Of a DNA stretch of 64,000 nucleotides, positions 33,570-43,089 are shown piece by piece (position 1 is the first letter of the stretch; each line of letters starts with the position of its first letter). Both the position numbers and the translations under genes were made by a program. Source of the stretch: Spirochaetota bacterium (GTDB lineage Bacteria > Spirochaetota > UBA4802 > UBA5550). The stretch lies in NCBI GenBank assembly GCA_025457915.1, contig JALOTL010000008.1, positions 1 through 64,000 of the forward strand. The letters are read 5' to 3'. The notes below the pieces were generated by a model. It ran no database searches and was not told the DNA's origin. It worked only from the letters and a program-made list of their open reading frames with translations.

Positions 33570-33598
33570 TTGACTAATCGTTTCTTGAGGCATATAAT
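33570..33598 (+). promoter_or_regulatory. Sigma-70 promoter of the chemoreceptor gene
   Basis: TTGACT, 17 nt, TATAAT. The predicted start is near 33605, leaving a short leader of about 24 nt before the TTG start codon. It is a housekeeping rather than a sigma-28 type promoter. Confidence 0.75.
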
Positions 33599-33628
33599 TC
33601 ATTACAAATAAAAAAATGGGGCGAGACC

Positions 33629-36277
33629 TTGAAATCCATCTATCTCAATTATTTCTCCATAGGCATGCTCATCACCCTGGTTTTTTACCTTTTCCTGGGG
33701 GTGTCATTCCTTAACATACGAAACAAATCAAGCGCAACCCTGCACCTCGGAATCGGTTATATGATGGGCTTCATATTCCATATAGGATACGTCATATCCA
33801 ATTCAGTCTACGACCCGGCTTCGGCATACCACCGCTGGATAACCGTGACCTTCATCATGCTCGTTCTCACGCACATGAACATGTTTCATCTGCATTATCC
33901 TGACAGGAAACCGCGGGGCGTCACATTAACCGCGCTGATTCTTCAATACACCGTTTCAATCTTTCTCAGCGTCCTTTTCATGCTTAAAACCGCCGGCGGG
34001 CCGACGATCTACCATTTCGCCGGGCATTACTGGGATTTCGACGCCGAAATCATAAGCAGGCAGGTGGCCCTTGTCATCAGCGCGTATGTCTTTTTCCATC
34101 TCTGCCTCACGATCTGGAGGACCGTGACCGTCAAGACAAGGGAAAGGTGGGTGTCCCTCGGTGTGGGTCTCTCGTTTCTCCTCGGGGCCGTCCCACCTAC
34201 CCTGACGAACACGCTGAGCAGGGAGGGGGCCATCGGCAGGGAAGTGTTCCAGACGGCGTGGGTTCTTTTCAATCTCATCGGCTTCAGCATGATCGCGCTA
34301 ATATACCTGAACAATTCGAGGGAAAGGGCGTCCTTTGTTTTTAAAATCATAACGGTCAGCGGTACGGTGATGCTTCTTCTACTGCAGTATCTGAGCTACA
34401 CCTCGCTCATCGACAGGGACGCCGCATACGACGAAATCCAGCGGAGCACTGCCGCGCTGATGCTTGCCGGCGGCCCGAACCCGTCCGGGTTCAGTTATAA
34501 TGCCAGTTACTCCGCCAGGGACGGTTCGATCAGTTACAGTTTCGGAAAGAAAAACGCCGGCCTCGATGAAGCATCGATGGCCCATGAATATTTCAACGCC
34601 TTGACCCTGAAGAGAATTGCGTCCCTTCCCGCCGGCTCGTTCCGGGAAGGACTTGACGGCCTGATGAAGGACGCCGGGCCCTCCTTTGAAGGGTACAGGC
34701 GCTTCATTGAAAAGACCGTAAAGTCAATACCGGCGGATGAAAAAAACCCGGCATCATTCCTATCGGGCAGGCTGGAATCCGTCGCCTCCCTCATCCGGTA
34801 CCGGACCTTTAAAATCAGGAACCTGCCGCGCGTAGGTTTTATCGGCTCGCTCAAATCTTTTCTCGGCAGGGACCAGGGTGATTTCGAACCGTTCAGGGAA
34901 GCGGTACTTTCCCGCTTAAGCGCCTTCAGCGACGATGAAGCCGCCAGGACCGAAGTACTCCTCTTGCTCGCGCCGATGTACCGCGAGACCGACAGGATAT
35001 ACCGCGGCAACCGCGACGGGTCCACGCACCACGTCGCGTACATCTCGGTCGACCCGGATTCCGGGACGGTGAACGAGGTGGGCTATTCTTACGCGTCATA
35101 CCGCGGCTTCATTCATTCATCGGCCCTCAAGCTGCTGTACGCGCTCATAGCGCTTATAATACTGGTCAGGTTCGGTTTTCCGCTGCTTTTTTCAGGTGCG
35201 ATCATCACTCCCCTGCGCAACCTTTCGCGCGGGGTCAAGAAGGTGAACCAGGGTGATCTTACCGTTTCGATTCCCATCAAGGCGGAAGACGAAATCGGCT
35301 ACATCACCCAGTCCTTCAACACCATGGTATCTTCCATAAACGAACAGTATACGCAGATAAAGGGGATGCTTGACACATCGACCAGCATCTCCTCGCAGCT
35401 CGTCGGCGCGTCAGAAAAAATGCGCGCGATGACCGATGACTTCACGCAGGACACCCAGAGCCAGGCATCCTCGGTCGAGGAAATGACCTCTTCCATCGAG
35501 GAGGTCGCGTCCAGCATGGAACTTGTCGCCAAGGCCATCGGCGAACAGCACGGCAATCTCGCCGAACTCATGAAAAACATCGCGCGGCTTTCGGATTCGA
35601 TATCGAAAATGCAGAACCGGGTCGAGCAGGCGGCGGCCGTGTCCCAGGAGGCGTCGAGGCAGTCAAAGGCCGGCGAATCCATCCTGATCGTGATGAACGA
35701 AACCATGCGTTCGATAAGCTCGAGCTCCACCCAGATGGCCTCTATCGCGGACGTGCTCAAGGGCATTTCCGACCAGGTCGGGCTGCTGGCGCTTAACGCG
35801 GCGATAGAAGCCGCGCGGGCCGGGGAAACCGGCAGGGGTTTCGCCGTGGTCGCAGACGAGATAGGCAAGCTTTCGGAACAGACCGGGGAAAGCCTGAAGG
35901 ACATTTACAACCTGATAAAGTCGACCGAGCAGGAGGTGACCAAGGGGATGCAGAACGTGGAGGAAACCGTGAAGATACTGGGCGGGACCATCCAGAACGT
36001 CAACACGATCTCGGCCAGCATGTCCGAGGTCTCTTCCATAATGACCGAGCAGGTCGCCCTGAACAGGGACGTCGACCAGCACGCGATCGTAGTCAACGCC
36101 CGGTCGGAGGAAATCAATGTTTCCGTCAACGAACAGATGATAGCGCTCCATGAGATGGCAAAGGCCATAGAGAATGTCAACAGCCTTACCCAGTCCATCA
36201 CCGCTTCCGCCATGAACCTCCAGGCCGTTTCGAGGAACATCGCGGAGGCCGCGGAAGAATTGAAAAAAACAAGGTAA
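33629..36277 (+). CDS. Methyl-accepting chemotaxis protein with 7TM N-terminus
   Basis: An 882-aa receptor. Residues 1-260 contain about seven to eight membrane helices (a 7TM-type sensor, unlike the usual single periplasmic domain). About 265-495 is an external domain, then a further helix (ALIALIILVRFGFPLLFSG), HAMP (about 525-575) and the signalling hairpin whose tip includes LLALNAAIEAARAGETGRGF. Gln/Glu-rich heptads flanking it are potential methylation sites. The start is TTG at 33629, chosen because no ATG in frame precedes the first helix and a GGGGCGAG sequence lies upstream. It feeds CheA/CheW and so the flagellar motor encoded in this window. Confidence 0.92.
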   Translation: MKSIYLNYFSIGMLITLVFYLFLGVSFLNIRNKSSATLHLGIGYMMGFIFHIGYVISNSVYDPASAYHRWITVTFIMLVLTHMNMFHLHYPDRKPRGVTLTALILQYTVSIFLSVLFMLKTAGGPTIYHFAGHYWDFDAEIISRQVALVISAYVFFHLCLTIWRTVTVKTRERWVSLGVGLSFLLGAVPPTLTNTLSREGAIGREVFQTAWVLFNLIGFSMIALIYLNNSRERASFVFKIITVSGTVMLLLLQYLSYTSLIDRDAAYDEIQRSTAALMLAGGPNPSGFSYNASYSARDGSISYSFGKKNAGLDEASMAHEYFNALTLKRIASLPAGSFREGLDGLMKDAGPSFEGYRRFIEKTVKSIPADEKNPASFLSGRLESVASLIRYRTFKIRNLPRVGFIGSLKSFLGRDQGDFEPFREAVLSRLSAFSDDEAARTEVLLLLAPMYRETDRIYRGNRDGSTHHVAYISVDPDSGTVNEVGYSYASYRGFIHSSALKLLYALIALIILVRFGFPLLFSGAIITPLRNLSRGVKKVNQGDLTVSIPIKAEDEIGYITQSFNTMVSSINEQYTQIKGMLDTSTSISSQLVGASEKMRAMTDDFTQDTQSQASSVEEMTSSIEEVASSMELVAKAIGEQHGNLAELMKNIARLSDSISKMQNRVEQAAAVSQEASRQSKAGESILIVMNETMRSISSSSTQMASIADVLKGISDQVGLLALNAAIEAARAGETGRGFAVVADEIGKLSEQTGESLKDIYNLIKSTEQEVTKGMQNVEETVKILGGTIQNVNTISASMSEVSSIMTEQVALNRDVDQHAIVVNARSEEINVSVNEQMIALHEMAKAIENVNSLTQSITASAMNLQAVSRNIAEAAEELKKTR

Positions 36278-36313
36278 AAACAGTAATTAAACACCATAAA
36301 TACAAAAAAGGGG

Positions 36314-36341
36314 TTGACCGAAACATACCCTGTAATAATGT
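36314..36341 (+). promoter_or_regulatory. Promoter of the cold-shock gene with long leader
   Basis: TTGACC (36314), 16 nt, TAATGT (36336-36341). The predicted leader is about 120 nt, as in cspA-type mRNAs whose 5' UTR refolds with temperature. Confidence 0.5.
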
Positions 36342-36468
36342 GGCTATCGAAGATTGCGCACCTTAATTCTTCTATAAATCCTTCCCGTAATCGGAAAGCT
36401 TAATAGTTGTTTTGTACGCTAATCGACACGGGACTCGTCCCTCATTTTAAAACTCAGGAGTACTCAGC

Positions 36469-36669
36469 ATGGCTCACGGCACAGTTAAGTGGTTCAACAA
36501 CCAGAAAGGTTTCGGTTTCATCACCGCAGACGACGGAAAAGATTATTTCGTTCATCACTCGGGAATTCTTACGGACGGCTTCAAGTCGCTTCCGGAAGGC
36601 GCCGAAGTGCAGTTCGAAGTTGTTAAGGGCGAAAAAGGCCCGAGAGCGGTTCAGGTAACCCTCTCATAA
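36469..36669 (+). CDS. cspA: Cold-shock protein (CspA family)
   Basis: A 66-aa single cold-shock domain. RNP1 is GFGFIT (about 14-19) and RNP2 is DYFVHHS (about 26-32); the start [14 protein letters not shown] is canonical. It binds single-stranded RNA and DNA as an RNA chaperone. It has a strong CAGGAG ribosome site, a long leader and its own terminator, so it is monocistronic and probably regulated after transcription. Confidence 0.96.
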   Translation: MAHGTVKWFNNQKGFGFITADDGKDYFVHHSGILTDGFKSLPEGAEVQFEVVKGEKGPRAVQVTLS

Positions 36670-36694
36670 AAGTTTTTAATCACTTTGAAATCAG

Positions 36695-36726
36695 ACCCGG
36701 CCGATTTTTTCGGCCGGGTTTTTTCA
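36695..36726 (+). terminator. Terminator of the cold-shock gene
   Basis: A 10-bp stem ACCCGGCCGA/TCGGCCGGGT (36695-36704 with 36710-36719) followed by a T run: a textbook intrinsic terminator. Confidence 0.92.
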
Positions 36727-36789
36727 TTAATGGCGTCTTCAAAACGATGCGGCATGAATGCCTCGGCATCATACGGGTTCCAATGATTA

Positions 36790-37227
36790 TTACCGCAGCA
36801 TTTTCCTGTAACGGACCAGCGATGATGAAACGGCAACGCTGAACGCAAGGGTCGCGAGCGCAGAAAACCACATGTATGCCCTTCCGGGGGCCGGCCAGCA
36901 TGACCAGGCGCCGAGCAGGCCATGGACAAGCAGGAGAACAAAGGCCAGGCCGTTGCTGACGATGCCCATCCATAAAACACCTTCAATATTTCCCCCCCTG
37001 TCAATCATGCGTATGCCGAAGGCATATCCGGAGCACAGGGCAAGAAAAGAAGATCCCAGCAGCCTGCCGAATATCATCGGATCAGGGGCCGGGACCCCGA
37101 CAAAATCGAAAAGGGGCGCCGGAAAAAAAAGCAGGGGTATCGACCAGACGGCCAGGGTTACGGCTGTTTTTACTTTCAATACTGTCTTAATAAAATTTTC
37201 AGTGCGCATCGCGTCAACCATTATCAA
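36790..37227 (-). CDS. Small four-helix membrane protein
   Basis: About 143-145 aa with four hydrophobic segments (AVTLAVWSIPLLFFPAPLF, GRLLGSSFLALCSGYAFGI, GIVSNGLAFVLLLVHGLLG, LATLAFSVAVSSSLV). The first codon is TTG at 37227 or, more likely, ATG at 37221 with TTAGG upstream. Function unknown; the layout resembles small DoxX-like or DUF4345-like proteins but no motif decides. It follows the homocysteine methyltransferase gene by 3 nt and is probably co-transcribed with it. Confidence 0.72.
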   Translation of the reverse strand: MIMVDAMRTENFIKTVLKVKTAVTLAVWSIPLLFFPAPLFDFVGVPAPDPMIFGRLLGSSFLALCSGYAFGIRMIDRGGNIEGVLWMGIVSNGLAFVLLLVHGLLGAWSCWPAPGRAYMWFSALATLAFSVAVSSSLVRYRKMLR

Positions 37228-37230
37228 AAC

Positions 37231-38196
37231 CTAACCGCCTGAAGTCGCCCTGCTGACGGTAAGCTGGCCCCTCAATTCGGCGACAGCCCTTATCTCGTCG
37301 GGACCGGTCCTGCAGCATCCGCCGATTATCCTTGCCCCGGAACCGTACCATTTCAGCGCGAGCTCCCGGTAGTTTTTCTTGGTCTCTTCCCCGCGCCAGC
37401 ACATGCAGCCTATGTCGTAGTATTCTCCCGAGTTGGGATAAACCGCCACCGGTCCGTATGCCGCGGAAACCGCCGTCCTCACAAGCCCTTCTATGATGAG
37501 AGGGTCGGAGCAGTTTATCCCGATGGATGTTACCGATCCGATCGACCCGATTTCCCTGACGCAATCAGAAAAATCCTCGCCGCTGGAAATGTGAATTCCG
37601 TCCCTCGCGCTGAAGCACAGCATGGAGGGAACGCCCGGGAAATCCTTCATCAGCAGGGCCATCTCGACCGCCTCCTCGAGAAGCGGCACGGTTTCGAAGG
37701 CTATCATATCGCAGCCCGCGCCGAGAAGCTCCTCTATCCTGGGGCCGTGGAAATCGCGGTATTCCTTCCCTGACAGGCGATAATCGCCCCTGTACTCCGC
37801 CCCGTTGGCGAGGTACGCGCCGTAGCAGCCGACCGAACCGGCGACAAGGGGCCTGGGCCTCGTCCGTTTGTCCGCGCACGAATCCCAGAACTCGTCCCTG
37901 GCCCCGGCCGCGAGCGCCGCGGACAGCCTTATGTAGCGGCGAGCGTCTGCCTCGCCGAACCCGCCCTTGATAAAACCCGGTATGCTCGCCTGATAGGACG
38001 ATGTGATCAGCAGGTCGGCCCCGGCCTCGAGATATGATTCGTGGACCTTCTTTATGATGCCGGGATTTTCGACAAGCATTTTAGAAGACCAGAGCACGTC
38101 CCTGAGGGAGTATCCCATCTTTTCTATTTCAGTGGCCAGGCCGCCGTCCTTCACGATGAATGAAAATTGCCCCAGTATTTCCCTTATTACGTCCAT
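37231..38196 (-). CDS. mmuM: Homocysteine S-methyltransferase
   Basis: About 321 aa. The single-domain Pfam S-methyl_trans fold is shown by VKDGGLATEIEKMG at the N-terminus, a Cys-containing strand SIGINCSDP near residue 230 and the zinc-binding pair GGCCRTGPDEI near 303. It moves a methyl group from S-methylmethionine or SAM to homocysteine, giving methionine. ATG at 38196 is preferred over GTG at 38205 because GGGTGA lies at the right distance. First gene of a two-gene leftward unit. Confidence 0.92.
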   Translation of the reverse strand: MDVIREILGQFSFIVKDGGLATEIEKMGYSLRDVLWSSKMLVENPGIIKKVHESYLEAGADLLITSSYQASIPGFIKGGFGEADARRYIRLSAALAAGARDEFWDSCADKRTRPRPLVAGSVGCYGAYLANGAEYRGDYRLSGKEYRDFHGPRIEELLGAGCDMIAFETVPLLEEAVEMALLMKDFPGVPSMLCFSARDGIHISSGEDFSDCVREIGSIGSVTSIGINCSDPLIIEGLVRTAVSAAYGPVAVYPNSGEYYDIGCMCWRGEETKKNYRELALKWYGSGARIIGGCCRTGPDEIRAVAELRGQLTVSRATSGG

Positions 38197-38316
38197 TTTA
38201 ATCACCCGGATAATCCGGCCAGCTTACCACCATTGCATTGACTGATCAATAAAAAAAAGATATATTTAAAATGCCGTGTCTTGCACAATGTCCCCGGTTA
38301 ATATTTGCGGGTTTTC

Positions 38317-41316
38317 ATGAAGACTGGAAAAAAAAACATTCAACAGGCGGTCCCGGGCAATCATGGCTCACCCATGGTCGCGTGCGCGGACGGAGTAATA
38401 ATCGACGCCAATCCCGAATTCATCAGGCTGAGCGGATACCCTATTGACGAACTCAGGGGAATGAAGCTGGAACAATTATTAAAGCCGGACCCTGATGAAA
38501 AAAAACCAGACGCGGGTAAAGGTCCCCGGCGGTCCGACGTCAGCCGGGCCTCGCTGAGGAAAAAAAGCCTGGACGAGACAATCGTGATGGTTTCGTCCTT
38601 AACTGAAGGGATGGGACTGCCGTCGTTCGAAATCCTCAGCATCAGCGACTATCATTCGACCGGGAACCAAAAAATAAAATACCGCGGACTCATTGAAAAC
38701 GGTGAAGAATACAGATACCTCGTCGAAAACATGAACGACATCATTTTTTCGCTCGATGCCGGAGGCGGCATCATATACGCGAGCCCGAATTTCGAAACCC
38801 TTCTCGGGTACGGCATGGATGATGTATACGGAAAAAATTTCCTTGAATTCATTCACCCCGGGGACGCCGGCAGGACCTCGTTAAACTTCGACAGGGTAAT
38901 GTCCGGTGAAACCCTGTCCAATGAATACCGCCTTGTCAAAAAAAACGGCGACATCCTCTGGGTAAGGACCCTGACAAAACCGTTTTACCGCGACGGGATA
39001 ATAACCGGGTCCCAGGGCATACTTTCCGACATTACTTCTAGAAAAAACGCGGAGTCCGCGCTGATAATCAGCGAAGAAAGGTACAGGCTCCTCTTCGAGC
39101 AGTCCCCCGTCGGCATATTCATGTACGATACCGGGCTGATAATACAGGACTGCAATGAAAGGTTTGCCTCGATACTTTTATCGTCAAGGGAAAGACTCAT
39201 CCGCCTCGACATGAAAACGCTGAAGGATGAAAGGATCCGGCCCTGCCTGACGGACGCGATCGGCGGCGGCACCGGGCGTTACGAGGGCTCGTATCTCGCC
39301 ACCACCAGTTCCGCCAAAATATACATTTCCATGATGACGAGCCCGGTATACGGCGGTACGGGATCGATAACCGGCGGCATCGGGATAGTGGAGGACATCA
39401 CCGAAAAAAAGAAGGCCGACGAGCTGCTCTCAAAGGAAAGGGCCACGCTGAACAATATCATACAGATCAATCCCTACCCTATCGCGATCCTCGACGAAAA
39501 CGGGTTCGTGACCAGGGTCAACCAGAGCTTCAAAAAACTGTTCGCTTCCGCGCCGAAACAATCATTTTCCCTGTTTGATCACCTGGACGGGATCCAGGAG
39601 GATGTATTGAAACTGAAACGGGGCGAGGCCGTATATCTTCCCGACATCAAATACGTAAGGCACCTGGAAATGAACGCCGGGACCCACCTTGAAATCACGG
39701 CCTTTCCATTGAAAAATCCCGAGGGCTTTTTCGACAACTTCGTCGTAATGTTCAACGACATATCTGCCCGCAAGGCGGCCGAATCGGAGCTCATCAGGGA
39801 AAAGGAGCTCCTGACCGTTACAATGAAAAGCATAACTGACGGCGTTATAACCCTTGACCCGGACGGCGGCATCGTCCTGATGAACAGGGCCGCTGAAACA
39901 ATAACCGGGTGGGACCTGGAAGAAGCCGCAGGCATTAAATTCGACCTGGCATACAGGACCCTGGGGCCCGCAGGCGGAAAGCCGGCGGACAGCGAAGCAA
40001 AAAGGGTGCTTGAAAGCCGGGGCGGCGAAATCCATTCGGCGGAAAAAGTCGTGATATCCCGTGACGGAACGGAAAGGTTCGTATCCGAAAGCGCGTCCCC
40101 GATTTACGATTTATCCGGTGCTTTTATTGGGGCCGTTCTCGTTTTCAGCGACATCACGGACAGTCACCGGATGGAGCTGGAACTGCAGAAAAACCAGCGC
40201 CTGGAATCCATCGGTCTCCTGGCTGGCGGGATCGCTCACGACTTCAACAATATACTCGCGGCGATCGTGGGCAACATTTCTCTTGCCAGGCTCATGGTAA
40301 CGGGAGAGGAAAAGGTGACCGGGATATTGAAAGAGGCTGAAAAAGCGGTATTCCGGGCGAGGGACCTGACGCAGCAGCTGCTTACCTTTTCCAGGGGAGG
40401 CATGCCCGTAAAACAACTCTCGGAACTGAAAGGCCTTATCGGGGAATCCGTAAATTTCATACTCCGGGGCTCCAGGTCGACCTGCAACTTTTTCCTTCCT
40501 GACGACCTGTGGAGCGTCGAATTGGACACCGGGCAGATGGGCCAGGTGATTCAAAACATAGTGATAAACGCGGACCAGGCCATGACCGGCGGCGGTGTGA
40601 TAACTATTGAGGCGGAAAACATGATGCTTGAAAACGGGGTCCTTCCGGCGCCGGCATCCGGGAAATACGTAAGGGTAACCATATCAGACCAGGGCGGAGG
40701 CATCCCCCGGGAATACCTTCAATACGTGTTCGATCCGTATTTCACAACTAAAAAAACCGGAAGCGGGCTCGGTCTGTCCATAGCCCATTCAATAATAAAA
40801 AAGCACGGCGGGAGCATCACCGTGGACTCCGAACCCGGCAGGGGAACCTCTTTCCGCATTTACCTGCCTGCCGCGGAAAAGACCGCGGAAAAGAAAATCG
40901 AGGAGTGCGTGGACCTGGAAGGCATCAGCGCCAAGGTGCTCATCATGGACGACGAAGCCGGCATCAGGGATTACTCGGTGGACCTGCTGCAAAATCTCGG
41001 CATGGAGGCATATGCGGCCAGGGACGGTTCGGAGGCCGCCAGGATATTCCGGGAGGAGATGGACGGCGGAAAGCCTTTCGACCTCGTGATCGTCGACCTC
41101 ACGGTGCCCGGGGGCATGGGCGGACTGGAAACTCTGGAAACTATCAAACGGATGCTTCCAGGGGTAAAGGCCATCGTGTCGAGCGGTTATTCCAACGATG
41201 CCGTGATGTCCGAATATGAAAAATACGGGTTCATGGGGATGATAACGAAGCCTTACGGGCTTGACGAATTGAAAAAAACCATAAAGGCCGTCCTCACTGG
41301 TTCTTGCTCTCGATGA
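38317..41316 (+). CDS. Multi-PAS hybrid histidine kinase
   Basis: About 999 aa, no membrane segment, so cytosolic. Five PAS domains at about 15-90, 125-245, 250-365, 370-485 and 490-610. HisKA has GLLAGGIAHDFNNILAAI with the phospho-His near 640; the HATPase has NIVINADQAM, DQGGGIP and GSGLGLSIAHS. A C-terminal REC domain has IMDDEAG, VIVDLTVPGG (phospho-Asp) and ITKPYG. This is the NtrB-like class with HDFNN, common in delta-proteobacteria and spirochaetes. ATG at 38317 chosen over the TTG four codons earlier. The 3' end overlaps rmuC by 23 nt, tail to tail. Confidence 0.92.
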   Translation: MKTGKKNIQQAVPGNHGSPMVACADGVIIDANPEFIRLSGYPIDELRGMKLEQLLKPDPDEKKPDAGKGPRRSDVSRASLRKKSLDETIVMVSSLTEGMGLPSFEILSISDYHSTGNQKIKYRGLIENGEEYRYLVENMNDIIFSLDAGGGIIYASPNFETLLGYGMDDVYGKNFLEFIHPGDAGRTSLNFDRVMSGETLSNEYRLVKKNGDILWVRTLTKPFYRDGIITGSQGILSDITSRKNAESALIISEERYRLLFEQSPVGIFMYDTGLIIQDCNERFASILLSSRERLIRLDMKTLKDERIRPCLTDAIGGGTGRYEGSYLATTSSAKIYISMMTSPVYGGTGSITGGIGIVEDITEKKKADELLSKERATLNNIIQINPYPIAILDENGFVTRVNQSFKKLFASAPKQSFSLFDHLDGIQEDVLKLKRGEAVYLPDIKYVRHLEMNAGTHLEITAFPLKNPEGFFDNFVVMFNDISARKAAESELIREKELLTVTMKSITDGVITLDPDGGIVLMNRAAETITGWDLEEAAGIKFDLAYRTLGPAGGKPADSEAKRVLESRGGEIHSAEKVVISRDGTERFVSESASPIYDLSGAFIGAVLVFSDITDSHRMELELQKNQRLESIGLLAGGIAHDFNNILAAIVGNISLARLMVTGEEKVTGILKEAEKAVFRARDLTQQLLTFSRGGMPVKQLSELKGLIGESVNFILRGSRSTCNFFLPDDLWSVELDTGQMGQVIQNIVINADQAMTGGGVITIEAENMMLENGVLPAPASGKYVRVTISDQGGGIPREYLQYVFDPYFTTKKTGSGLGLSIAHSIIKKHGGSITVDSEPGRGTSFRIYLPAAEKTAEKKIEECVDLEGISAKVLIMDDEAGIRDYSVDLLQNLGMEAYAARDGSEAARIFREEMDGGKPFDLVIVDLTVPGGMGGLETLETIKRMLPGVKAIVSSGYSNDAVMSEYEKYGFMGMITKPYGLDELKKTIKAVLTGSCSR

Positions 41317-42418
41317 GGTCCGTCCTTACGCCGGTGATCTGTGAAACCTTTTCATTGAATTTCTCCGCCTTCCTGGCGCTCTCGGAGTATTTGGATGACG
41401 CGTTTTCTATGTGTTTGCCCACGAGTTCGAATTCCCTGTAAAAGGCGCTGAAGCTCGTCTGCACTCGCGACAGCTCGTTCATTATCGTTTTTGCCTGCTG
41501 CTCTATCCTGAAACCCTTCAGCCCGAATACTATAGCCATCAGGTACGCATAAAAGCTGTTCGGCGACACGGGTATCACGTGCTTCCCTATGGCGTAGTTG
41601 AAAATTTCGTATTCCCTGCCGGTGACGGCATCGTTGATTATGACTTCGTAAAAGACGTTCTCTGCCGGGATATACATCATGGCGAAATCGAAGGTCCCCT
41701 CCTCCGGGCAGATGTACTTGGAGGATATCTCGTCTATCCTCGCCTTTACCGCCTTGATGAATTCGCGCTTGTATCTAGTCTTTTCCTCCTCATTCTCCGT
41801 GGCGATCAGTCTCTGGAAGCTCTCGAGGGGAAATTTCGAATCAACCGGGACCAGCCCGTCCCCGATCCTTATGACGGCGTCGACGTGCAGGCCGTTTTTA
41901 AAACTGTACTGCATCTCGTAATTCTTTCTCGGGAATATCTGCTTGAGCAGTTCGCCGAGAAGGTACTCCCCCAGGTTTCCCCTGAGCTTGGGGGCCTGGA
42001 GAATGTCCTGCAGAGAGGATATGTCCCTGCCTATGTCCTGTATGTTCTTGGCCGTCTCCTCGAGGGTCCCGAGTTTTTTGTGTATGTCGCCGACTACCGC
42101 GCCGGTGGAGTTAAGCTGGCTGGTTATGTTCGACTGCGTCTTCGCGAGGTTGTCGTTTACCGCGTTAATGATGTTCCCAAGCTGTTCGTTAAGCGTCCTC
42201 TGCGTGGTATTGAAGAGGGACTGCTGTTCCGCCAGCGCCCTGTTCTGCGACTCGAGCTGTCTCGTCTTCATTTCAACGAGCTGGTTCTTCACGTCAAGCA
42301 TCTGCTGGTTGAGGGTCGAACCGTCCGGGTTCCTGTTTTTCAGCAGTATCACGACCGCGATGACTGCTATTATTACTGTCAGGGAGAGAAGGGCTATTAT
42401 TGCGAACTGCATCTGCAT
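41294..42418 (-). CDS. rmuC: DNA recombination protein RmuC homologue
   Basis: 374 aa. One membrane anchor at residues 5-27 (AIIALLSLTVIIAVIAVVILL), a coiled coil (about 35-140) with many Gln and Leu, then the RmuC domain (about 145-330) with RGNLGEYLLGELLKQIFP, VDAVIRIGDGLVPVDSKFPLE and FAMMYIPAENVFYE, the PD-(D/E)xK-like nuclease core. RmuC limits inversions at short repeats in E. coli. Its role here is by homology. Confidence 0.93.
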   Translation of the reverse strand: MQMQFAIIALLSLTVIIAVIAVVILLKNRNPDGSTLNQQMLDVKNQLVEMKTRQLESQNRALAEQQSLFNTTQRTLNEQLGNIINAVNDNLAKTQSNITSQLNSTGAVVGDIHKKLGTLEETAKNIQDIGRDISSLQDILQAPKLRGNLGEYLLGELLKQIFPRKNYEMQYSFKNGLHVDAVIRIGDGLVPVDSKFPLESFQRLIATENEEEKTRYKREFIKAVKARIDEISSKYICPEEGTFDFAMMYIPAENVFYEVIINDAVTGREYEIFNYAIGKHVIPVSPNSFYAYLMAIVFGLKGFRIEQQAKTIMNELSRVQTSFSAFYREFELVGKHIENASSKYSESARKAEKFNEKVSQITGVRTDLIESKNQ

Positions 42419-42602
42419 TTGGTTATCCCATCCGGCATGACTTTTTTTAAATTGTCCGTTCTGTTCTTTATTAATATAACGACCCGGATTATGTCAATAT
42501 TAAAAAAATCCGGAGACCACACGGCACCAGGTTTATTACAACATGAAGAAATTCTTGACTTTTGATTGAAAAATCAATAGCTTAGTAAAACAAGATAATT
42601 GA

Positions 42603-42923
42603 ATGAGATTATTAAAATTAGCAATCATACCGGTGATAATCTTTTCAATCATGGAATCACCGTTATTTTCCATTTCAGACATGGCCAGGGCGAAAAGCGT
42701 CCTCACATGGGCTGAAAAACTGATGCCACTCATCAAGAACAAGCCGGCCTATAGTACCCCTGAATACGTCCGCGTTAAAATACAGGGATACCTCGACGAA
42801 TCAAAAACCATCCTTGACGGATGCGGCAAAGAATGCGACCCGGTCGTATTAAAGGATATGACGGAACGCCACGGCAGGATCAAAGCGGATTTCGAAGAAA
42901 TCAAGTCTGCCGGATCAAAATAG
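42603..42923 (+). CDS. Small hypothetical exported protein
   Basis: 106 aa. Residues 1-25 look like a signal peptide (LLKLAIIPVIIFSIMESPLFS). The mature part is helical and charged with one C-x3-C pair (CGKECDP), which could form a disulfide. No family recognised and only a weak ribosome site. Preceded by a 6-bp inverted repeat TTGATT/AATCAA (42562-42577). Confidence 0.6.
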   Translation: MRLLKLAIIPVIIFSIMESPLFSISDMARAKSVLTWAEKLMPLIKNKPAYSTPEYVRVKIQGYLDESKTILDGCGKECDPVVLKDMTERHGRIKADFEEIKSAGSK

Positions 42924-43089
42924 CACAGCCGTGACCCGGCCTGTTATACGGCAAAATTCTATTTATCGAAATCATTGCGTAACTTTTTTCATAATTCGCA
43001 ACAGATGCCATGATCAGTAAATATATAATCTGCATCTTAAAAAATACCGGCGATCAGGGCCGGTCGGCCCGCTGAAACGGAATGTTAAA

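Noticed and set aside
41411-42565. A 384-codon open frame on the plus strand
   Set aside because: Antisense to rmuC. RmuC motifs are complete on the minus strand, and the plus-strand product has no recognisable fold.
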